A DNA stretch of 64,000 nt, taken from assembly GCA_008694505.1 (NCBI GenBank), contig VZDJ01000043.1, positions 658,450-722,449 on the forward strand. The letters run 5' to 3'. The notes beneath the pieces are model-generated. The model was not told where the DNA came from. It ran no database searches and worked only from the letters and a program-made list of their open reading frames with translations. Shown here in pieces: positions 13,011-26,169 of the stretch; position 1 is the first letter of the stretch; each line of letters begins with the position of its first letter. The stretch comes from Cyanoderma ruficeps. Its lineage: Eukaryota > Chordata > Aves > Passeriformes > Timaliidae. Position numbers and translations under genes: made by a program.

Positions 13011-15357
13011 AACCCAAACGCACTTCATATTTACTACTGAAATAATGTTTCAAAAATTCAGAAAACATCCAAGTGCCTACTACTCTAGCGCCTGTGGAAG
13101 TAAAGTGGAGGTTTAAATTATTCCTATTCAGAAGTACAAAATTATTGTGAACATCTTTTGCTACCTCTATTTTCTTGATGCTGAAAAGGAAGCACAAGGT
13201 AGCTGCTTTATGTAAGTCTCAAGCCCATAATTTGAGTAGGCAGGGTAGGGTTTGGAGTTTCAGCTGGCAGATGCTCAAAAATTTGAGATCTGAGTTAAAA
13301 ACTTGACAAAGACAGAAACTCGTTAAGATTTTCAGGGTTTTCTATCTTCATGTGAAGCAGGGAAGAAATTTTTTCATGTCTGTTCCTATTTTATCTGGTT
13401 ACCTTCCTCTTCTTTGAGCTTTAAATTAATGTTCTGCCTTTTGAATTAAGCCTTCTTCAGACTGGCTTTCATTTAAAAAGATCTGCTATTCCTTTTTAAA
13501 TTCAATTGCAATCTTGAAAATATTCCAATCAATATAACAGGTAGATCAGGCCAACATCTGAAACTGTTCTCTTTGACACAAGAAAAAGAAAGTAGCATGA
13601 TAAAAATAATAATGCCTGCTTTTATTAGCTCAATAATATATAAAATACAATAAATTATTGCAAGGTAATGAAGCATCCTATTGGGAAGAAAGGAGAAATT
13701 AGATAATGTGCTTGTAACACTGGCACATGAAAAAATTGATACAAGTCCTCAGTTCTGTCTACCACCTAAATACATAATCACAGTTTTTGTTGTTTAGACA
13801 TTTTTGATCTAGAAGTGACACATGAAAATTGATTTTTTTTTTTTCATTTTCTCTGTTAATGGAAGAACTGTAGAGATTTTGATGTGGCGATCTTCCCACT
13901 TACTTTGTTGAAGAAAGAGTAGACTGACAGGTGTAGTGCTTCTGAGGTAAATCAAGTTGTAACTGATGTAGGTGAAGTTGAACCACAATAATATGGCTCT
14001 TGGCCTGTGGTAACCATAACAGATAATAAGGTTAAAGCTGATAGAATCATGTATATTTACCTCTGGTGCCTGATAAATGCCCAGAACAATTATTTTTAAA
14101 ACCCTGTAAGATTGCTAGAAATAAAGAGGACAAATTTTTTTTTCTATTCCATGAAAAAAGTGGAAAAAAGTTTTTGTAATAAAATAAGCAGGACATTTTG
14201 AGAAAAATTATGATCTAGAGTAGACTTAGGGAATTGTCTGTCGAAATCTCGGTATCTCAGCACTAAAACAGACAAATACTCGTGATTTGCATGGTTTTTG
14301 GTTTTGTAATAAAACAGGCATCTAATTAAAGAGGTCTCAACTTGTTTTGGTAGAGAAATGGGCTAAAAAGAATCACAGTACTACTTGCATATGCACTGTC
14401 AGTTTTGAACTTACATTTGAGGATGGTAATTGAACAATATGAACTCAGAAATCCTTAGTCCCAGGTCTTGGACTCACTCTAGAATTCAGGAAATGTTTAA
14501 ATGGAACTGAGAAGTGCAGGTACTAAAAGAGAGTGGTCATATTACCAATATTATAAATCTTTAGTTCATATATGGAAATCAGGATTTATTTTAAGCTGGC
14601 AAAACTGGCCCTGATTAGCTGAACCAGTCACCAGTTTGAGACTTTGGTCATGGTGGGAAAGGATTAAAGGTGTTTTCCTTCTGGACAAAGACTGATGCTT
14701 CACCCAACCCAAATTCAAAAGAGAGATAAGCAAAGAGGTGAGAAGAGCAAAGTTGAAGTGATTTGAGCAGGCCTGAGGTAAAGAAGCCTGGAGGCATTTA
14801 GGTCTGGCAAATATTAATTAGTTTTTGAAAAAAGAAGAGCACTAGGAAAGGGGCTTGACCGTGTTGAGAGTCACTGTGGCTGTGACTTATGAAGATATGT
14901 CTCCATTTTCCACTTATTTTACTGGCATTTAAACAGATGTTTAAATGTTTTCTTTAATATCAGCAATTTCCTAATGTAGAGGCTTTGGTTCCTTTACTTT
15001 AGGAACATCTGGGGGAAAAGGTAGTAAGTTCATTTTTGACAGAAAACATTTGTGTCTGAGAAAGAAAAAAAAGCAGACATCCTGACATTGAGTAAAGGGC
15101 TTAAATAGCTATTTCATGAACATTTGCTCGAGGAGTCCTGGTTGCATTTTTTTAAGTCTGCCTTGGCCTTTAGAAGCCAAGTTCTTCAAAACCTGAGTTC
15201 TGAACGCCTTGTGCTTAGAGGCAGCCAGTGGGAAAGTCTATGGAGCAAGGAAGAGTCTAGGGTGAGTAGATGGCATGGAGACAGCTATTGCCAAAAAGAC
15301 TTTTATCAAGAAAAACATTTTTCTTTTGAATTCTACATTTAGTTAGTTGGTCAAAAA

Positions 15358-15471
15358 TCACAGTCATGGAAGGGTTTGGGGGGCAAGGGACTTGAAATCC
15401 CCTCTTGTCCAACACCTTCCACCAGGTCGGGTTTCTCCAAGGCCTGGCCTTGAACCAGGCCAGGGAAGGCT
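15358..15471 (-). mobile_element. CR1 LINE 3' end, antisense
   Basis: Read on the minus strand, this is the last 110 bases or so of a CR1. On the plus strand it starts with the reversed terminal motif (CACAGTCATGGAAGG). It continues through the segment that normally reads 'TCCAACACCTTCCACCAGG' and ends in GGCCTTGAACCAGGCCAGGG, the usual inner landmark of CR1 tails. It is short and diverged. It lies about 450 bases from the solo LTR at 15919, with no sign that the two are connected. Assignment is from the remembered family pattern. Confidence 0.8.
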
Positions 15472-15912
15472 TTAAAAAAACCCAAAAACTGAACATGGTA
15501 AAGAAATAATTCTTGCTGCTGTCAAAATGAAGAGTTGACAAGTTCTCAGAAAACTCCTGTTGCCTCGACCTCCTGAGTGAACTTATGGGTACTGCAGATC
15601 CTTGAGGTATCCTGCTCAAGACTGAACTTGAGGAAAAATATCAGTCTCATCAAGCAAAAATACTTAAGAGTGAAAGTCTCAAAGCAGAAGAAATAAATGT
15701 CTGTTTGTCTAAGCACTCTTGAGAACTGCTTTTTATAAGTGAAAGAAAAAGATCAGATGGGCAGCAGATGATAGTAAAGAAACACAAATGCTCTCAAAAC
15801 AGCCAGGGATTATATTTTTCCTTATGATGATTGAAAGTGTCCAAACAGCACTACAGGTGATGCTAAAATGATGCCTTTGAAAAGGGTTGTTAGTGTTACT
15901 ATTACTGTTACT
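15472..15912. other. Single-copy DNA between CR1 and LTR
   Basis: No repeat family or gene is recognised. The right edge contains short GTTACT/ATTACT words, which also form the left flank of the LTR. Confidence 0.5.
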
Positions 15913-15918
15913 CTTACT
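15913..15918. repeat. Target-site duplication, left copy
   Basis: CTTACT immediately precedes the LTR; it matches ATTACT at 16213-16218 in five of six positions. Six-base duplications are typical of class II (beta-retrovirus-like, ERVK) integration. The neighbourhood is rich in similar ACT words, so part of the match could be chance. Confidence 0.6.
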
Positions 15919-16008
15919 TGTCGCTAGCTGAGACTGGGCATGTCCCACTTTAGGGACAGAAAGAGAGCAGGCAGACACAGCATCAGTGAGGGGACAAAAC
16001 TCTTCTAC

Positions 16009-16014
16009 TTTATT
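16009..16014 (-). promoter_or_regulatory. Poly(A) signal of the solo LTR
   Basis: AATAAA on the minus strand, 90 bases upstream of the LTR 3' edge. It sits within the second copy of an 11-base word (ATAAAGTAGAA on the minus strand) that also forms the TATA-like box. Confidence 0.65.
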
Positions 16015-16026
16015 TACAATTTTCTA

Positions 16027-16033
16027 CTTTATA
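16027..16033 (-). promoter_or_regulatory. TATA-like box of the solo LTR
   Basis: TATAAAG on the minus strand, starting only 19 bases upstream of the poly(A) signal. This geometry would give a very short R region, as in some beta- and alpha-retroviruses. Confidence 0.5.
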
Positions 16034-16212
16034 CATTTGTATAGAGGTCCAGAGATTGGCTAGACAGGTCGCCACCTCTTAACCTGTATGGTGGATATCA
16101 CCATCAATCAATTCTTCTCTCAGAGAAGAATGCAAACATTCTAAGAATAAACACTGTTTACATGAAGGCTACGTGAGAACAGAGACAGAAGACAGAAAAT
16201 CTCAGGGCAACA

Positions 16213-16218
16213 ATTACT
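16213..16218. repeat. Target-site duplication, right copy
   Basis: ATTACT, directly after the LTR; pairs with CTTACT at 15913-15918. Confidence 0.55.
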
Positions 16219-16253
16219 ACTATTGCTATTATTATTATCACTATTATTATTAT
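16213..16253. repeat. Imperfect (ATT)n/(ACT)n microsatellite
   Basis: ATT and ACT units with interruptions directly beside the LTR. The related ACT/GTT words on the other side of the LTR suggest that the element may have inserted into a small trinucleotide tract. Confidence 0.7.
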
Positions 16254-17862
16254 GCAAAGTTTCAAATTACTACATTGCATTTTTTAATTAAATATTTCTC
16301 TACAGTTTTCAGGAGAAGGACAGAAGAATATCTGCACTGGTCAAAAGAACAAATAAATTTAGATATCACAGGCAAATTCTTATATTGATTGCATAAGAGT
16401 TCAAGGAGAGCTCAATTACAAAAGAGGATCATGATTGTAGAATTTTTTTTACCTTCTGAGTTGTCGAGGATGAAGGAGTAGGGTCCACTAACTAATGATT
16501 TATTACTGAGATCATTAAATAACATGTGGCTTCTTTTAGAAAGGAAGAGAAGGCTGAAAAACAGAACCAAACATTAGTAGCTAACATTAAACTTAAACAT
16601 TTTAAGGGAAAGCTTTTTCTTTGTAGACATGAAAAATATTTTGTGTTGTAGTAGCTATTAACCAGTGATTTCTGATTCTGATTTTTTTGTATTTGAATAA
16701 AAAGCTGACTGACTTTATCTTGAAGAGTCATATCCTAAAGTCTTTATTCATTATTCCCCAGAAATAAATATGCATTGAAGCCATAGCATGCTAAAAGGGT
16801 AAAAAGTTGGTGGAAGAAGAAGTGGGGAGATCTGAAAAAAATACACCCCAAAGCACTCAACAATTTATTTTCCACTTTTTCAAATGCCGTTTGTGTTTCA
16901 TTTGTTTACGTTGACACGCCCTGCTGGACTCTGACCTCCATCAATTTGCCCCTGAATTTATGGAATTTTATCCTCTCAAAACTCATCATCTTTGGCCCTG
17001 AGAGCTGCAAATGCTGCACCAGGTGTGTGACACATGGCTGGGCTATCACACCACTCAGCACAACTTTTGCATACATGAAACCCCCTTATCTTAGAAAGGA
17101 AGGGGTGATAAGATTAAATGTCCTTCACAGAGGTCTAGAAAAGGTCTATTTTCTGAGCTTTCTGACCCCTTTTCCAGGATTTGGCCCTTTTAGGTATTCA
17201 GACAGTGAACCTTTCTTATTGGTGTGCTGGATGCACAAGTTCTAGACAATAACTGAACAAAAGTATGCAATTATTTTATTGTCTGGCAAGTTATGCAATG
17301 AACCATCAAGTTCAGAGTTCACAGGAAAGGCCTGAGGACATCATCACTAGCACACAATGACATGTGAGACAAATTGGATGTTTTTGTCCCCTAAATCACA
17401 GCAGCACATGGGCTGTGTTGCATGTTGGCACAGAATCTTAGTGGAGTTGCCTCAAGAGGTATTTTTTCAAAAAGTAGTGGCTGAAAGAAGAAAGGAGTAC
17501 CTTGTTTTGGAGCAAAACTGTGTAACTGGGGTTTTTATAGATGTCTGGAGCATTGTGTGGCATAGCTGTTCTTGCCACAGGGATAGGCTCTCCATTCCCT
17601 GGACTACAGGCCTGTAGATTTGCATGTTAAAAACAGTGGAAACTGTTTCTAAACAGAATTTTACATCAGGAATGATTGTTCACATCAGTTGAACTGTTTT
17701 ATTGTGTGAATGTAATGTCAGGAGATCCTCTCAAGGGCTAATTCTTATCCTGAATTTGCCAGCCACTGTATGGGTTATATGTATGTTTTATGTAAACATA
17801 CAGAGGTAAATGTACCTAAACACACAAGTATGTATATACATAAACACATATTCACAGAAAAT
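16254..17862. other. Non-coding single-copy DNA
   Basis: No recognised gene or repeat. Frames of 80-100 codons near 16492-16731 (-), 16946-17245 (+) and 17357-17617 (+) have no family resemblance I can name and no codon pattern that stands out. Confidence 0.5.
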
Positions 17863-18014
17863 GGGAATAGGCTGCCCAGGGGACTCTCTGAGTCACATTT
17901 CCTGAGAGTGCTCCAAAATTGTGCACATCTGCCATTTGGGGATGTAGTTTAGTGTGGATGTGACTCAATGACTCCAGAGGTCTTTCCCAGCCTAAACCAT
18001 TCCATGATTCTCTG
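17863..18014 (+). mobile_element. CR1 LINE 3' end
   Basis: The plus strand opens with GGGAATAGGCTGCCCAGGGG, the conserved stretch near the end of CR1 ORF2. It continues through a diverged 'GAGTCAC ... TGGATGTG' segment and ends in GAGGTCTTTCCCAGCCTAAA followed by a CCATGATTCTCTGG terminus. This is the same tail type as the large copy at 43013-43757. About 150 bp survive and no frame remains open. Confidence 0.88.
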
Positions 18015-21000
18015 GAAAGCATACAATCACACAAGTGTACAATTAGTATACCCTATTTTCTATTTAAATAATATAGAAATGTATATTTTAAAATTACACT
18101 CACATATGCAAGGCCTAATCCAAATGTCTTTATTTAAATAAAACCTGGTTTATTCTAAGCAGAAAAGGAACTTTTTCTACAGTGAAGATAAAGAATTTTT
18201 GAGTTTCATGGAGGACAAATATTTATTACGCATGACCGGGAAGAGTGAGATACAACATTTAGAGGACCCACAGTTGTAATGTTCATGGTGTTTTTGAACC
18301 ACTAGATGCAGCAAATGCAGGACCACATATACCAACTGGCAGGATGTATTTTTGAAAAGTGTCTATTTCAAAAATTCCTACACAGGAAAAAACCTAGTAT
18401 TTGACATGGATGAAGATGCAGTTGGTACAATTGTGCTGTCACAGAGCCACCTGAGAAACTCTGACAAAAGTTTTAAGTGCTCTCACCTCCTTGTACCTCT
18501 TTGGCAGGAATTGAACCCACTCATGTTGACAGCTTCTTTCAATCCCAAGAAACCTCTCTTAGAGAGTGGTGTAGCCAACTGAAAATTTCCCTGTTCCGGG
18601 TTCCTACAGCCTATGTTATTCACATTATTCTTTAAAAATAATGCATAATTCATAACAACGCATTTGAATCTGCTTTAATCTGCATTTATGTGCAGCTGTG
18701 AACAGTCTTTCATTTAGCTTCAAAATAATCTGGCATTAAGCAATAGTTTGCAGGGGTTTATTAACAGAAGTTACAGATGATTTTGATCAATTTGTTTGCC
18801 TGTTTATTTCACAGCACTTTTTTACTCCTGTAATGTGCTATTTTCTTCTTCCTTTCTTCTGTGCCAGGTGCAGAATTAAATCAAATAGCACATGCTATAA
18901 ATAATAATAAAAATATTTTAAAAATCTGCTTGCCTTCCACCACTGTTGCCTTCTTCCCAAGTCAGCACTGCCTTATTTAAACAAGTCTGGTCTGGTTAAA
19001 GTCTTCCACTGTGAGCTTTAGACTGTCTGTAGTACTTCTTCATGTCATGTAGTGCAGTGTGAGGGTAATTCATGGCTGAGGTCTCTTGGTGTAACTTTGC
19101 ATCAGAATTCACAGGCCTTCTGTTTGTTACTGTTTTGAACAGCAGTGGGAAGACAACTAAACCAGCATCCCAATTATTTATTCCTTGGTTCTGAAGAAAT
19201 GACAAAATATCTGAGCTCTGGGAAGAATTAGATAAGATTTTTATTTTGAAAGACACATCAGCAGATGCAGAAGACTGCTAGTGATCAGTATGTTATGCTA
19301 CAATCACAGTTTTTCATCAGGAGAGAGGAAATCCTTAAAAGACAGAAATCAACTACTAAGTTGATTCTCCACCCTACTGGACATCACATTATTTGATAAC
19401 TAATTAAAATATTCTTTCCCCAGGTCTAAGTGCATCTAAGAAATGATGGGGTTTAAGGCTTTATCTGTGGATATCCATGAATTTTAACCATTGCTGATGG
19501 TCAGAAGACAGAACATGTATTCTGGGCAAGTATCTTATGTTCTCCCCTCTCCTCCTAAACCCTTGCTGAGACTGAATCTCCTCTGTTATGTTTCTAGTAA
19601 AAATAACACTGTAAGATTTTCCTAGCCAAAACCATAGAATAACACCCTTCTCTTCAGCACTGCAGCTTCATCTCTGTTGTGTCTTTGAAATGTGACATTC
19701 TCATTTAATTGGACTGATATGTGCACGTACTGTGTGCTTTTTACCAGTAGTGTTCTTTCCTATTATGACTGGATGAAAATCTTCCACGAATTTTCTGCAG
19801 TTTCTCAGTGGTAAAAGGATTTCTGATTTGTTTTCTTTGAAAAATCCTGCTGCTCATGAAAACATTTCAATATCAAACTGCAAAAGTTCACAGAGGCAAA
19901 CTCTTGGCAAGTGCCTGAGTTTTACCTTCAATAATCATCTTGATCTTCCTGCTAGCTGGGATTCCCAACCTGACTTCACTCTTTGTGACAAATCACAGCC
20001 TTGAGACCACCCGAATCTTTTCCCCAAGAAGAAAGATCAAAGTGAAGATTCACAGGTGAAACTCAAGTTGTCTTTAGGGAAAGAAGTGGGAAAGTTCAGC
20101 CTCTGAGCTAAAAATGCTATGTAGAACACTGAAAAAGATTTTGAGTTTTTCAGCCCAAACTGGAGATTTCACTGCAGAGAAACGGGGAAGCAGAGAGGCA
20201 CACACTGTCCTGCTCCCACCTAACCATCTCACAGATAATATTATCACATTTTATTTCCAGCAGCACTGCTAAACAAAGGCAGTTTGGGGAGAATGACTAA
20301 AAGTTTCTTCATTTTGGTCCATCACCTCCTGAACAGTCTCATAAATCCTATGCATTCTGCAATCATCAGTGCAGATGCTAGTCCCATATCTTTGAGAAAA
20401 CACGCTTCATAGCCTGCTTGAGAAGAGGCTTCTTTACCTGTCCTCTCAAGGGTCAACCAGAGGCAGATGAAGGGCACTGGAGAGGCAACTAACAAAGTTT
20501 TCATTCATGAACCAAGCCTTTATGAGAGGGGTTAAAGAAAAATAATGCAGACAGTAATCCCAAGCCTAGTTTTTTTGGAGACTTTTCAAGGCAGAACACC
20601 AGTACTGAATGCCAATAAGTCATATCCTATGCTTCTGTGACTAGGACCTAATCATGGCATCACAGTAATGTTAAATCTTTAATCTGTGTACAGAGATGTG
20701 CCTGGCTGGAACACCCACATGTGGTTTCTGCACTTCTCACACCTCATATTGGAGAAGAGACAGAAACTTTTGAGTTATGCTCCTTCAATCTCCTGCTTTG
20801 GGGACTTTCATGAGGACTAGGGGTCATTTGAGTTCTGAGTTAGAAATAACTATTGCTTGGCCATTCTTTGGCTGAGTAAAGGGAATTTTTGTCTCCTTTT
20901 TCTTCTGACACAGATCAGCAAAGCCCCTCAGCTGAGCATGGACTTGCCCTGCGGCACTCAGGCATGACACAGCCTGCAGTGAGCTCCAAGGAGACAGCAG

Positions 21001-24000
21001 TTCAGGCCTGGGAGATCTGGCTGCTTCAGATTGCTCATTCCTGATTAGGTTTGCTCTGCTCTGCTTACCCCATCAGAAGGATTTGTAATTCACATCAGCT
21101 GACTCAAGCAAACTTCACAGTTGTATTCCCCACACTCACACTCACACACCTGAGAAGACGGAGTGAAACAAAGAGGGGGAAGCTCAGTTACTAGTGCAGG
21201 TCTAGATTACATCTAGGCATTTGTGATTGGAACATTATTGCCTTCTTCAGCATTTTAGAGAGTGTCATCACTGCTTCCTTCTGATGAACATGACATGGTC
21301 GATTTCCAAGGTACAGAGCAGCGATTCCCTTGGAATGTACCACAGCATGAAGAAGAATTTAAAAAGGGTTATATTTTTCAAGTGCACATTTTGTTTTGGT
21401 TTTTTTTTCTTTGTATTTTCTTCTAGAAAATTTTCTCCCATCTCATGGTGTGTGTGCAACAGATTTTTATCTGATTTTCCAACCTTTGCTTCATGAGCAA
21501 TAGTGAGTAAAGCATTGAATTTCTTTACCGCTCTGTCTGGACCACAGACAGTGATAATGATCTCTTCTTGAGAAGCTATATCTTCAGGGCAGCTGCTCTC
21601 CTTTGCTGTGAAATCTGCCATGCATTCCTCCCCAGCCGCATTCATGGGATGACTAATAACTTTTGGTGCCTGGCCATGGAACCTACATCTTGGACATATA
21701 TCCCTCTCACCATCTTTTTTCTCTTTCACACTGTTTGGACAGTACTAGCAAAAATGTTTTACGATCTCTTGTGTCATTTACCTTGCACTATTCCTTTCTC
21801 CTTCCTTGCTTTTAAAATAAAAATATTGTCCATGTGTTTCTTTTCTCTGTTTCTTCTTTCTACCACCCCTCTGCTGGATCTGAAGTTGAGAATTTGGTTT
21901 GGAACTTTCTGCCATTCCCAGTCAGACCATTACACACATTAAATGATATTTTTACATCTTTGTCATTGCATATCACTGTTTTACACCATTCTTGATGGCT
22001 GTCAGTTTTCCTTTCTGGTGACTTTTCTACCAACAAGATTAATACATGGTGGGAGCCTGGTACAGCCATTATCATACAGCTTCTGAAGGATTAAGACCTG
22101 TCCATTAACACTTTCCATTCAGTGTTTTCACTACAGCCCCCATTCTCTGGGGCTAAATGTCAAATGAAAATGTGAACTTTCATCTGCTGTATGTTCACAG
22201 TTAGGAAAGAGAAGCTTGGAACATAAAGGGTATTGTAGGAGTGTAAAGACTATGATTTTTGTTAAAACTGTGGGTTTGAGAGATCTGTTTCTGAAGGCAT
22301 CTGACAATACCTTTGTCCTTGACAGAGGTTTCTGGAGGTCACTTGGCAACCCAAGCACAGCAAATGCTGTGACTGTTCCTGACACTGGTGCCTGAGGACC
22401 TCAAAGCAAAGTATATCAAGGAATGTAAATAAATCATAGGAGCCAAGAGTTTAGATTAAAAAAAACATTGTACACGATAATAAAGCCTTTCTTTTATGAG
22501 TGACAGGGCCCTTTCACACTTTATCCTCCTGAACTCCTGGTTAAAAGAGTAGCTGGGCCTCAGAAACATATTATGTACTTTCCTTCCCTTCCCGTCCCTT
22601 CCTTTCCCCTGTTCTTTATTAGTGAAAATATTTAGATAAAAAGGGGTCCTTATTTCCTAACAGTTCATCCGCCTCTCCTGTTTATTCTCTACCTGGTGTC
22701 ATAGTCCTCTGAGCTTTGGCAGTGTAATATTTTCCATAGCAGTCCTGCTGGGGTGTCACAAGCAGAGGATTAGGATTTCAGATTCTTAAAAAGTAAAAAA
22801 AGAAAGATGAATACTTAAGGACTCTGTCTCCAAGTAAATATCCTCAATAGTGTACAATACGGAAAGAAAACCAGGGGAAGTGTCTAGTACCTACACAGAA
22901 TTGTACAAGAACAGTTTAGCTTTTTCAAACTTTTCCACAAACTCCCAGAGGGGCTTGAGGAATGCCATTGCCTTTTCTCTTCAACCTCCATTAGAAAACT
23001 GCCTCTGTATTTTTTTTGGGCAGAAAAAAGTGCTTGGCAAAGTTTCACACTGGACTGAATAAAATTTTAATGACCTTTTGCACAGCTAAATGGCAGGATC
23101 CCACCTTAAATAAAGGCCTGGATTCCCAAAATAAATAGATAGAATTCCTGTTGGATGGAGGCAAAGCAAGGTGGATATGAAATGGTCTGGGGAGAACCAG
23201 GCTGTGCTGCTGTTGGTCACATTGAGGGCTTGGGCTGTGAAAAAACATGAGATGTGGTTCTGAGGAGGCCCTCTGTGGTTTCTTTAGGGTTATTGTCACC
23301 TGCATGGTGTATCACACCAAAACAGGTAGGTGGGTTAGACAAATTGGGTGGGCTAGCCAAGCACACAAAAAACTGAGCTTGTAAGATTTTAATTACAGGG
23401 CCTGTGAAGCTTACAAAGCAATTAGAATTTGAAACCATGAACACAAATTACCAAGTGTAGCTTACCTACCTCAGAAGGAAGTTAAAATCATCACTAGGGG
23501 CCAGATTGTGCCATCAGGATTCCCATGAGAAAGTTGTTTACTCTCCAAGTAAATCTCTTTGAAACCCATCCTGTTTAGAACAGCAAAATCTGTTGTAAAA
23601 TAGCTACCAGCAAATGGCTATGTGACAAAAAAGAATCCTCTGAAAAATTATGCTTTCGCATCTTAGCTATCTAACTGAATTACTAAAATAAGACTTTAAG
23701 CGATGTGCATTTCTACTGTTACCAGAGTAATATTTGAGTGATAGCTATCCAAGTCACAGCATTCCGAGTCTTCTCAGGATGGTACAATTACAGTCCTTGA
23801 AAAACCTTCATTTCTTTCTGAGATGAAATGAAACTGATATAAACCCCAACATTTTGAGACCTTCAAAAAATAATGTGCTATTTTCCATGGAACATGTTCC
23901 ACTGCAATTTTGCAGATACTCCAGGTAAATAATTTTATGGTTTGCTTAAAAGAAGCAGCACAGTTTTAAAAACACTGGTATTTTAAATATTATGTTTCTG

Positions 24001-26169
24001 TTTTCCAACAATGATAATGTCTTAGGTTAAACACTTCTCTCCAAAGCACTGGGTTGCTTACCTATCTGTCTCTGAGGAAGTCCTAAATTCCTGAAAATAA
24101 ACTCCAGAAATAAAAGGTGGCACTTGAGTACACTGGATAAACAGTCTGCTACCCTCTAGTTCCAGAAGGTTTTCAGAATTGCATTTGCATTTCATGTGCG
24201 TGTTACATGGACCAATTAGTAATACTCTGAAGTGTTTTCTTTTATGTGCCTGCAGCAAGACATTGTGTAATTTGTTCCAACAGTGGTTTCATTTGCAGAT
24301 GCAGTCATTACAGTTATATTTGCAAAGAAAGCATGTATTCATGTACACTCATGGGATAACCACAGACACTTCTTTCTTTTCCTATTTGGACCATATTTAT
24401 ATTTTCAGGTCAACATTTATCCAGTTTGCAGAAGTCTTCTGGATGGGAACAATTGTAGCCTGCAAAGTACTTACCTACCCCAGAAAATGTTTTTGCTGGC
24501 ATTTTTACAGCTCCATCTCTACACCAAGTGGTAGAACATTGTGATGTCTAAAAGCTCTCTCCATTGCAAGTGCATGTCCTGATGGTTGGAGTGCAAAGCT
24601 CCCCACAGCTGAGCTATTCCCTCTGGCAGTTTACCTGTTGCAGAATTGTCCAAACAACCACATATTTCAACAGTTTTTTGGGGTAGGTTTCTGGCTGACA
24701 CTGAATTCTGCTGGTGGAGGTAGATTTGCACTGGGTTTTACTATAGGTTGAAAGCTACCTGCTTTTCTCATACCCTATACCAATCATTACACATGCAAAG
24801 ACAGCCAGGAAAATTAAGGAAAATGAGAATTTAATGCAACCTAGGGATTTGGATGTGTTTCTTTGGGCAGGGTGTTTTCTGGACTGTGGTTTTGATAGTT
24901 GGTTTGGGTTTTTTTGGTTTTTTAACTTTCTTTTACAAGAATTATGAGCAATTAATTTCTTGCTGTGTCAAAGGTAAGAAGAGGAATGACAAGTGGGGTG
25001 AATAAGTAACTCCAAATTGTTCTCTCCTGCTGTGCCAGACTGGAATAATCTGTTACCTTAGATCAATTACACACTGGCAAGTGGTGGCAGGTTTCAACTG
25101 CAGGTATGTGGCCTTAAATAATGGGCTAAAACACTCTGTGCAGGCACCCGCTGTGGATGAATCGTGTGTCATTCGTGCATTTTCAGGATTCTTAGGTGCA
25201 TGACTACCACTTATGCATGAACCAAAGCATGCTGTGAAATCTCTGGTGTGAACAAATTCCTTGGGATTGTTCCACTGGGAGAAATTTGGTAAAGAACATG
25301 AGGGTTGTTTTGTTCACAGTATCCAAATTCAGGCAGCATAAACACTTCAAAGCCCCCCAGTCCTTCCAGAATCAGTCTTGGGAAACAGGATATGGGACTT
25401 ATCATGCTGAGTAGTGAAAAAAAGCCATCACTTTTATGTAGACGTCATTAAAATAACAGGAAAGCCAACTTCTCAGAGAGCCAAGGATCCCTAAGGACTT
25501 TAAACAGGAATTGTCTTTTTGCAGTAGCACATCTTCAGGTGCAGATGGAAACATCTTTGAGTAGGAGTTGCGGAGTAGATTTTTCTCATCCGTGGGTGAT
25601 GGAAAAACGTGTATTTTCAAAGTCAGAGGAGCTCCCATAGGATTTTAGGGTGTTCCTGTAATAAACTGGATAACCTGTTACCACAAAATCTTCTTCAATT
25701 CAAGATTCATTTAATTACTTGTGCCTGGAAGTCTGGGCTTCAAAATTACTACTTATGTCTCTGTGAAACTGAGACACACAAAATCAGTTTAAGACCCCTT
25801 TGCAGATATGTAAGGACTTGCAAAGGTGCTAACAGGGAATGCAGCTGCTGCAAGGATAAAAATGCTACACCTTTTCAAAATACATTATGAAAAAAATCTA
25901 GAAATTCTACAGCCTTGTAGTGGTAATATGCACCCTAAACTGAACTTTGTCTGCAGCTCCAGCTAAGGAAGCAGCCTGAGAAGTGTGCAGCGAGAGAGAT
26001 TCAGACAGCAGGTAAAATGGAAGGTAAAATGGATTTGTTAGACAAAACAAAGTTCAGAAGTTCTCTATTTTCTGACTGAAGAGTTAATCTTTGGATGGCC
26101 AAGGGAGCTGGATTCAGGCTAGGCACTACAATAACAGCGCGTCTCTGACAGCTCATTTTGGAACACTTC

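Larger units (their letters stand above)
4231..15357. other. Non-coding single-copy DNA with low-complexity patches
   Basis: About 11 kb without a recognised gene. Several patches are strongly G/T-rich on the plus strand (about 5004-5070, 6536-6572, 11586-11692) or A/C-rich, the same pattern on the other strand (about 8405-8490, 12930-13010). There are two G-quadruplex-type motifs, a TA/CA microsatellite, a long CCCTT repeat and a homopolymer block (C then T) at 12315-12334. The segment near 10000-10640 is richer in G+C than its surroundings but has no frame or splice pattern I can defend. Confidence 0.55.
15919..16212 (-). mobile_element. Solo LTR, ERVK-type candidate, minus strand
   Basis: A 294-bp unit bounded on the minus strand by TGTTGC at its start (16212) and GCGACA at its end (15919), imperfect inverted termini of the form expected for a retroviral LTR. 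Inside, in LTR orientation, are a TATA-like box (16033-16027) and an AATAAA poly(A) signal (16014-16009), then about 90 bases to the 3' edge, as expected for R-U5. Flanks carry a 5/6 target duplication. No internal retroviral sequence lies next to it, so it is a solo LTR left by recombination. Family name is inferred from termini and duplication length only. Confidence 0.72.
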
